A stretch of DNA of 64,000 bases from the NCBI RefSeq assembly GCF_014649755.1, contig NZ_BMTQ01000022.1, forward strand, positions 1-64,000, read 5' to 3'. Positions within the stretch are counted from its first letter, which is position 1; every line of letters starts with the position of its first letter. The translations under genes were made by a program, and so were the position numbers. Below, piece by piece: positions 59,855 through 64,000 of this stretch. Source of the DNA: Streptomyces litmocidini. Its GTDB lineage: Bacteria; Actinomycetota; Actinomycetes; Streptomycetales; Streptomycetaceae. The notes beneath the pieces are model-generated. The model was given only the letters and a program-made list of their open reading frames with translations. It was not told the origin of the DNA and searched no databases.

Positions 59855-60469
59855 TCAGGCCAGCAGGTCGTCGACCTGGGCCTCGCCCTCCCGGTAGCGG
59901 CGGGCGATCTCCGCGCTGCAGTCGTCGGCGGTCCGCTGGAGGTGCTGGCGGCGCCGCGAGACCTGCTGCTCGTACCCCGCGAGCCTGCCCATCGCCGCGT
60001 GCAGCTCGTCGTCCGTCCGGGCCGTCAGGTCCGACAGCTCGACCTCCGACAGCATCTCGGCCGCCAGCCGCCGGTACTCCTCGCCGCGCGGGGTCGACAG
60101 CGTCACGTGCCGCGCCGAGCTGCGGTGCCGGGAGGGCACGTCGGCGAGGATCTCGGAGAGCCGGTCGAGGACCGGGGCCTCCGGATCGGTCCGCCGCGCC
60201 AGCTCGGCCCGCAGGATGTCGATCCGGCCCTGGAGCATCCGGCGCACGTAGCTCAGGTCGGCCTCGTCGCTCTGCGCGTCCCGGCGCAGCGCCCGCAGCT
60301 CGGGCAGCCGCAGGGCGCCGAGATCGCGCCGCGTCCGGTCCGCCGGGTCGGCGACCCGCTGCACGGGTGGGCGCGTCAGGGGCCCTCCGCCCTGTCCTCC
60401 GCCCCGGGCTCCGGAGCGGGTCAGCGGTACGGGTCCGGACGGCGTCGGCCCGGTGCCAGGTGCACTCAT
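59855..60469 (-). CDS. rsiG: c-di-GMP-dependent anti-sigma factor RsiG
   Basis: A 204-residue protein. After a disordered 45-residue N-terminus it forms a long helical hairpin with two copies of the RsiG cyclic di-GMP signature E-x3-S-x2-R-x3-Q-x3-D: EADLSYVRRMLQGRID (about 69-84) and EQQVSRRRQHLQRTAD (about 167-182). RsiG bound to c-di-GMP holds the sporulation sigma factor WhiG, delaying spore formation. The ATG at 60469 fits; longer in-frame starts lack conservation. Both motifs are complete, so it should be active. Confidence 0.88.
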   Translation of the reverse strand: MSAPGTGPTPSGPVPLTRSGARGGGQGGGPLTRPPVQRVADPADRTRRDLGALRLPELRALRRDAQSDEADLSYVRRMLQGRIDILRAELARRTDPEAPVLDRLSEILADVPSRHRSSARHVTLSTPRGEEYRRLAAEMLSEVELSDLTARTDDELHAAMGRLAGYEQQVSRRRQHLQRTADDCSAEIARRYREGEAQVDDLLA

Positions 60470-60608
60470 GAGAATCGTCCCCTCGACCGGTGCGGTCGGC
60501 CGCACCGCCTCACACGCATGGTGCCACCCTGCACGCGCCCGTGCAGGCGCTCTGCACCCGTTCGGCCCCTCGTCCTTCGGCCCGCGGCCCGCTCGGTAGG
60601 TTGGGGGC

Positions 60609-61034
60609 ATGCGAGCAGTGGTGCAGAGGGTCGACGGCGCGAGCGTCGTCGTCGCAGGGGAGACCGTCGGGGAGATCACCGGCGAAGGGCTGTGCGTCCT
60701 GGTCGGGGTGACCCACGACGACACCCCCGAGAAGGCCGCCCAATTGGCCAGAAAACTCTGGTCCGTCCGGGTGCTGAACGACGAGAAGTCGTGCTCCGAC
60801 GTGAACGCGCCGCTGCTCGTCGTCTCCCAGTTCACCCTCTACGGAGACGCCCGCAAGGGCCGCCGCCCCACCTGGAACGCCGCCGCCCCCGGCCCGGTCG
60901 CCGAACCCCTCGTCGACGAGGTCGTCGCCCAGCTCCGCAACCTGGGCGCCCACGTGGAGACGGGCCGCTTCGGAGCGAAGATGCGCGTCTCCCTCACGAA
61001 CGACGGCCCGTTCACGGTGCTCCTGGAGGTGTGA
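60609..61034 (+). CDS. dtd: D-aminoacyl-tRNA deacylase
   Basis: A 141-residue DTD enzyme that removes D-amino acids (and Gly) wrongly attached to tRNA. It has the RAVVQRVDGASV start, the catalytic SQFTLYGDARKGRRP (Thr in SQFTLYG) and the cross-subunit motif NDGPFT near the C-terminus. TAGGTT lies six bases before the ATG, so it is likely leaderless. It ends next to the convergent ygfZ-type gene with no gap. Confidence 0.95.
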   Translation: MRAVVQRVDGASVVVAGETVGEITGEGLCVLVGVTHDDTPEKAAQLARKLWSVRVLNDEKSCSDVNAPLLVVSQFTLYGDARKGRRPTWNAAAPGPVAEPLVDEVVAQLRNLGAHVETGRFGAKMRVSLTNDGPFTVLLEV

Positions 61035-62000
61035 TCAGGGCTCGACGACCGTCTCCTGCGCGGCGGCCGTCGTCCCGGCGACCAGCGGAGCGTCCACCGG
61101 CACGTTCCGCTTGACCAGGGCGAGGGCGATCGGACCGAGCTCGTGGTGGCGGACGGCGGTCGTCACGAAACCGAGCTGCCGGCCCTCCTCGCCGTCGGAC
61201 GCGAGCCGGAGCGGGGTGCCGTGGGCGGGCAGCAGGACCTCGCTGCCGTCCAGGTGCAGGAAGACCAGGCGGCGCGGCGGCTTCCCCAGGTTCTGCACCC
61301 GGGCGACGGTCTCCTGTCCCCGGTAGCAGCCCTTCTGGAGGTGGACGGCGCTGCCGATGAGGCCGACCTCGTGCGGGATGGTCCGGTGGTCGGTCTCGAA
61401 GCCGAGCCGCGGCCGGTGCGCCTCGACCCGCAGCGCCTCGTACGCGAGGATCCCGGCGGCCGGCCCGTGCGAGGCCGCGAAGGACTCCAGGTCGGCGCGG
61501 GGCAGGAACAGCTCGCGGCCGTACGGGGTCTCCCGTACGACGACGCCCGGGGGCGCCTCGGCGATGGAGCCGGCCGGCAGGTGCACGACGGCGAAGTCCT
61601 CGGTCCGGTCGGCGACCTCCACCCGGTAGAAGAACTTCATCGACTCCAGGTACGCGACGAGCTCCTCGCGCGTCCCCGGCTCGACGTGCGCCCACACCGT
61701 CTCGCCGTCGTCGACGAGGTACAGGGCGTGCTCGATGTGCCCGTTGGCGGAGAGGATCAGCGCCTCGGTCGCCCGCCCGGGCGGCAGCTCGGTCATGTGC
61801 TGGGTGAGGAGCAGGTGCAGCCAGCTCAGCCGGTCGTCACCGGAGACGGCCACGACTCCCCGGTGCGAGAGGTCGACGAAGCCGTCGCCCTCGGCGAGGG
61901 CGCGCTGCTCGCGGAACAGGTCGCCGTAGTGCGCGGCGACGCCTTCGTCGCGGCCTTCGGCGGGGACGGCGCCGGGCAGGGACAACAGGGGGCTCTTCAT
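61035..62000 (-). CDS. ygfZ: folate-binding YgfZ/GcvT-like protein
   Basis: A 321-residue protein with the GcvT fold and the diagnostic K-G-C-Y-x-G-Q-E motif (LQKGCYRGQETVARVQNLG, about 222-240). YgfZ proteins use tetrahydrofolate to help iron-sulfur cluster enzymes. Adjacent to the Fur-family gene nur, 10 bases downstream of it, so both may be expressed together. Confidence 0.9.
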   Translation of the reverse strand: MKSPLLSLPGAVPAEGRDEGVAAHYGDLFREQRALAEGDGFVDLSHRGVVAVSGDDRLSWLHLLLTQHMTELPPGRATEALILSANGHIEHALYLVDDGETVWAHVEPGTREELVAYLESMKFFYRVEVADRTEDFAVVHLPAGSIAEAPPGVVVRETPYGRELFLPRADLESFAASHGPAAGILAYEALRVEAHRPRLGFETDHRTIPHEVGLIGSAVHLQKGCYRGQETVARVQNLGKPPRRLVFLHLDGSEVLLPAHGTPLRLASDGEEGRQLGFVTTAVRHHELGPIALALVKRNVPVDAPLVAGTTAAAQETVVEP

Positions 62001-62010
62001 GCTGTAGAGC

Positions 62011-62472
62011 CTACGACCCGACGGCGGCGTCCTCGCCGGAGTCCTCGTCCGGGCCCTTGTTCGCGCAGTCCCGGCACCGGCCGAAGATCGCGAAGTGCTT
62101 CATGTCCGTCTCGAACCCGAAGGTCTCGCGGAGCTTCCCGGTGAACTCGGCGGCCACCTCCACGTCCGCCTCGATCACCCCGGAGCAGTCCCGGCAGACC
62201 AGGTGCAGATGGTGGTGCCGGTCGGCGAGGTGGTACGTCGGGGCGCCGTGCCCCAGATGCGCGTGACTGACCAGACCCAGCTCCTCCAGGAGCTCCAGGG
62301 TCCGGTACACGGTGGAGATGTTCACCCCGGAGGCCGTCCTGCGGACCTCGCCGAGGATGTCGTCCGGGGTCGCGTGCTCCAGCCTGTCCACGGCTTCCAG
62401 GACAAGCTGGCGCTGCGGCGTCAGCCGATAGCCGCGCTGCCGCAGGTCGCTCTTCCAGTCGGTGCTCACCAC
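62011..62472 (-). CDS. nur: nickel-responsive Fur-family regulator Nur
   Basis: A 153-residue Fur-family repressor. The DNA-binding domain spans about 8-85 (LRQRGYRLTPQRQLVLEAVD, SGVNISTVYRTLELLEELGL), metal-site His residues lie in LGHGAPTYHLADRHHHLHLV, and two CxxC pairs (CRDC, CRDC) suit a structural zinc. The opening STDWKSDLRQRGYRLTPQRQ and LADRHHH match S. coelicolor Nur as I recall it, which controls superoxide dismutases and nickel uptake. The GTG at 62472 lies seven bases after TACACT (leaderless). Confidence 0.87.
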   Translation of the reverse strand: MVSTDWKSDLRQRGYRLTPQRQLVLEAVDRLEHATPDDILGEVRRTASGVNISTVYRTLELLEELGLVSHAHLGHGAPTYHLADRHHHLHLVCRDCSGVIEADVEVAAEFTGKLRETFGFETDMKHFAIFGRCRDCANKGPDEDSGEDAAVGS

Positions 62473-62514
62473 GCCCCCCAGTGTACGGAGGGCGCGGCGC
62501 GCCACCCGGTGTGT

Positions 62515-63087
62515 CTAGCGGAAGAACGCGATGCCGTCGTCCGGCATGTCGGGCAGGTTGCGGGCCATCTCCGCGACCTCCTCCGGCGTGACGACCTTCT
62601 TCAGGTGCGCCGACATGTACGGGCGGAGCGGGACCTCGGGGGTCGCCTTCTCGCCGACCCACATCAGGTCGCTCTTCACGTAGCCGTAGAGCCGCTTGCC
62701 GCCGCTGTACGCGCCCGAGGCCGCGGTCCGGGCGACGGCGTCCGTCGCCAGGTCGATCTGCGGCTTCTGGTCGGCGAGCTCGCCGTACCAGATCTCGACG
62801 ATTCCCTGGTCACGGACCATGACGACCTCGACCTTGCGGTCCTTGTCGATCCGCCAGTAGCCGCTCTCGCTCTCCAGCGGACGGACCTTGTTGCCGTCCT
62901 TGTCCAGGACCCACGAGTGGGAGCGGTACTCGAGGAAGTCCCGGCCGTCGTGGCTGAAGGTCACGGACTGGCCGAAGTTGCACTTCTCGGCACCGGGGAA
63001 GTCGGAGACGCCCGCGCCCTCCCACGTGCCGAGCAGGAACGCGAGGGGGACGAGGTCCGGGTTGAGGTCGGACGGGATCTCGATCAT
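62515..63087 (-). CDS. nitrobindin-like heme/FABP-family protein
   Basis: A 190-residue beta-barrel protein of the nitrobindin (UPF0678/THAP4-like) family, with the N-terminal signature LAFLLGTWEGAGVSDF (about 15-30) and a beta-rich body (VEVVMVRDQGIVEIWYGEL). Relatives bind heme through a distal His and isomerise peroxynitrite or bind NO. Conserved for Streptomyces. The stop is 43 bases before nur. Confidence 0.85.
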   Translation of the reverse strand: MIEIPSDLNPDLVPLAFLLGTWEGAGVSDFPGAEKCNFGQSVTFSHDGRDFLEYRSHSWVLDKDGNKVRPLESESGYWRIDKDRKVEVVMVRDQGIVEIWYGELADQKPQIDLATDAVARTAASGAYSGGKRLYGYVKSDLMWVGEKATPEVPLRPYMSAHLKKVVTPEEVAEMARNLPDMPDDGIAFFR

Positions 63088-63115
63088 GAGCAGCTCTGGC
63101 GTTCTCTAGAAGTGG

Positions 63116-63214
63116 TTACCGCTGGCCCTGGTACAGCTTCTTCACGGTCAGGCCGGCGAAGGCGATCACGCCCACGGCGACCAGGACCAGGAGGGTTTCG
63201 AAGAAAGCGATCAT
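63116..63214 (-). CDS. 32-residue membrane peptide
   Basis: GAGGAG lies six bases before an ATG that opens a 32-codon gene: one transmembrane helix (ETLLVLVAVGVIAFAGLTV) followed by a basic KKLYQGQR tail. It lies 28 bases upstream of the nitrobindin-like gene on the same strand and is probably cotranscribed. Good ribosome site and clean topology argue that it is real. Function unknown. Confidence 0.65.
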   Translation of the reverse strand: MIAFFETLLVLVAVGVIAFAGLTVKKLYQGQR

Positions 63215-63252
63215 GGGGTGCTCCTCGACTGAGCGGTGAAGGCGGAACGGGC

Positions 63253-63281
63253 CGGACCCCAGCTTAGTGGGCTGGGGTCCG
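63253..63281. terminator. terminator hairpin
   Basis: CGGACCCCAGC and its complement form an 11-base-pair stem with a seven-base loop, between the partial gene at the right edge and the small membrane peptide gene. Confidence 0.8.
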
Positions 63282-63312
63282 GGCCACTCGGTGAGGTGGG
63301 TCTCGCCGACGA

Positions 63313-64000
63313 TCAGCCGAGGAGCTGCGCCTGGAGGGCGACCGTCTGCCGGAACGGCACCGCCGGCGCCCCGCCCTTCCGGGTCTGGGTGACCACCGCG
63401 AGGGTGTCCCCGGCCTGGACGTAGGCCCAGCGGGTCTGCTCGGGACCGTACGGCCGCAGCTCCTCGTAGGCGTAGACGGAGACGTACGGCACGTCGGCGC
63501 CCTGGGCCTCCATGTCGATCTCCGCCGACTCGACCCCGTCGGGCAGCCGGCGGAGATGTGCCGAGACCTCACGCACCGCCTCGTCCTTGTGCGCCTCCGA
63601 GAACGCCACCGACGAGAACCGCAGCAGGTGGATCCGGGTGGTCGTGCCGTCCGGCATGGTCCAGCCGCGGGCGGCGACGTGCCGGAGCGCGGAGTCGGCC
63701 AGCTCCTGCTTCACCTCGCCCCGGTCCTTCTGCTTCATCAGCGCCAGGTAGGGGTCGAGCCCGACCCAGCCGCCGTCGAGCTCCGGGTCGACCGCGGCGC
63801 CCGCCGGGGCGGGCAGCAGGAGCTCGCGCAGGTCGGCGTGGTGGATCTCGCCCTCGTTGCCCTCGGTGAACGGCCGGAGGGCGTCCTCGGGCAGCGCCGG
63901 AAGGGCGAGCTCCGGGTACTCCCAGCGGCCGTCGGACTCGGTCGCGAGCCCCGGCACGTCGGTGCGCTCCATGGACGTGATCCCCATGGCCGTACCGGTT
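63313..64000 (-). CDS. uncharacterised protein, 5' end outside window
   Basis: At least 225 residues of a mixed alpha/beta protein (LPALPEDALRPFTEGNEGE, YVSVYAYEELRPYGPEQTRW). The frame stays open to the window edge, and the region before ERTDVPGL does not look like a natural start, so a signal peptide may lie upstream. An ATG at 63987 is possible but has no clear ribosome site. Domain not recognised. Confidence 0.65.
   Translation of the reverse strand, partial: TGTAMGITSMERTDVPGLATESDGRWEYPELALPALPEDALRPFTEGNEGEIHHADLRELLLPAPAGAAVDPELDGGWVGLDPYLALMKQKDRGEVKQELADSALRHVAARGWTMPDGTTTRIHLLRFSSVAFSEAHKDEAVREVSAHLRRLPDGVESAEIDMEAQGADVPYVSVYAYEELRPYGPEQTRWAYVQAGDTLAVVTQTRKGGAPAVPFRQTVALQAQLLG

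Overview
The window is a stretch of linear actinobacterial chromosome, almost certainly from a Streptomyces. The reasons are very high G+C, many genes starting directly at ATG or GTG 6-7 bases after a TANNNT hexamer (leaderless transcripts), and a lineage-typical gene set: msiK, carD-ispD-ispF-cysS-rlmB, phoR-phoP/phoU, mshA, rsiG, nur. From memory the order msiK to nur resembles the corresponding core region of S. coelicolor; no alignment was run.

Layout. 1-6.7 kb: two kinase/response-regulator pairs, an FAD monooxygenase and an ABC-2 type exporter. 6.7-12.7 kb: a nested inverted-repeat island, a pentapeptide-repeat protein, FAD and quinone oxidoreductases, an acetyltransferase and a decayed streptomycin-kinase-like gene. 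12.8-16.4 kb: a long coiled-coil/Mrr-nuclease/TerD fusion protein, then a scarred locus holding the 3' half of a tRNA-Ser, a truncated ankyrin gene and an intact tRNA-Thr. 16.6-30.9 kb: core genes (sugar ABC ATPase MsiK, nucleotidyltransferase, DoxX protein, RlmB, CysS, IspF, IspD, CarD, the phosphate regulators PhoR-PhoP and divergent PhoU with PHO boxes between them, and lipoproteins).

31.3-39.9 kb is foreign: an 8.56 kb integrative element lying between two 24-bp copies of the 3' end of gpmA. It carries small mobile-element proteins, an intact and a broken GntR regulator, a low-G+C STAND/NACHT-type NTPase, a convergent zinc-ribbon/DUF4145 gene, and 5'-truncated remnants of a PP2C phosphatase and a tyrosine integrase. 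The element looks unable to excise on its own. The NTPase (with or without the DUF4145 gene) is the best candidate in the window for an undescribed system, most plausibly anti-phage. That role is inference only.

39.9-64 kb returns to core genes: gpmA, an MFS exporter, an MBL-fold hydrolase with a divergent AraC regulator, ybjN-mshA (mycothiol), an NlpC/P60 endopeptidase, a SpoIIE-type phosphatase fused to a receiver domain, an XRE regulator, a MarR-regulated drug exporter with a hairpin over its ribosome site, a WYL regulator, a HelR-like RNA polymerase-recycling ATPase behind a TetR gene and palindrome, an Eis-like acetyltransferase, the c-di-GMP-dependent anti-sigma factor RsiG, dtd, ygfZ, the nickel regulator nur and a nitrobindin-like protein.
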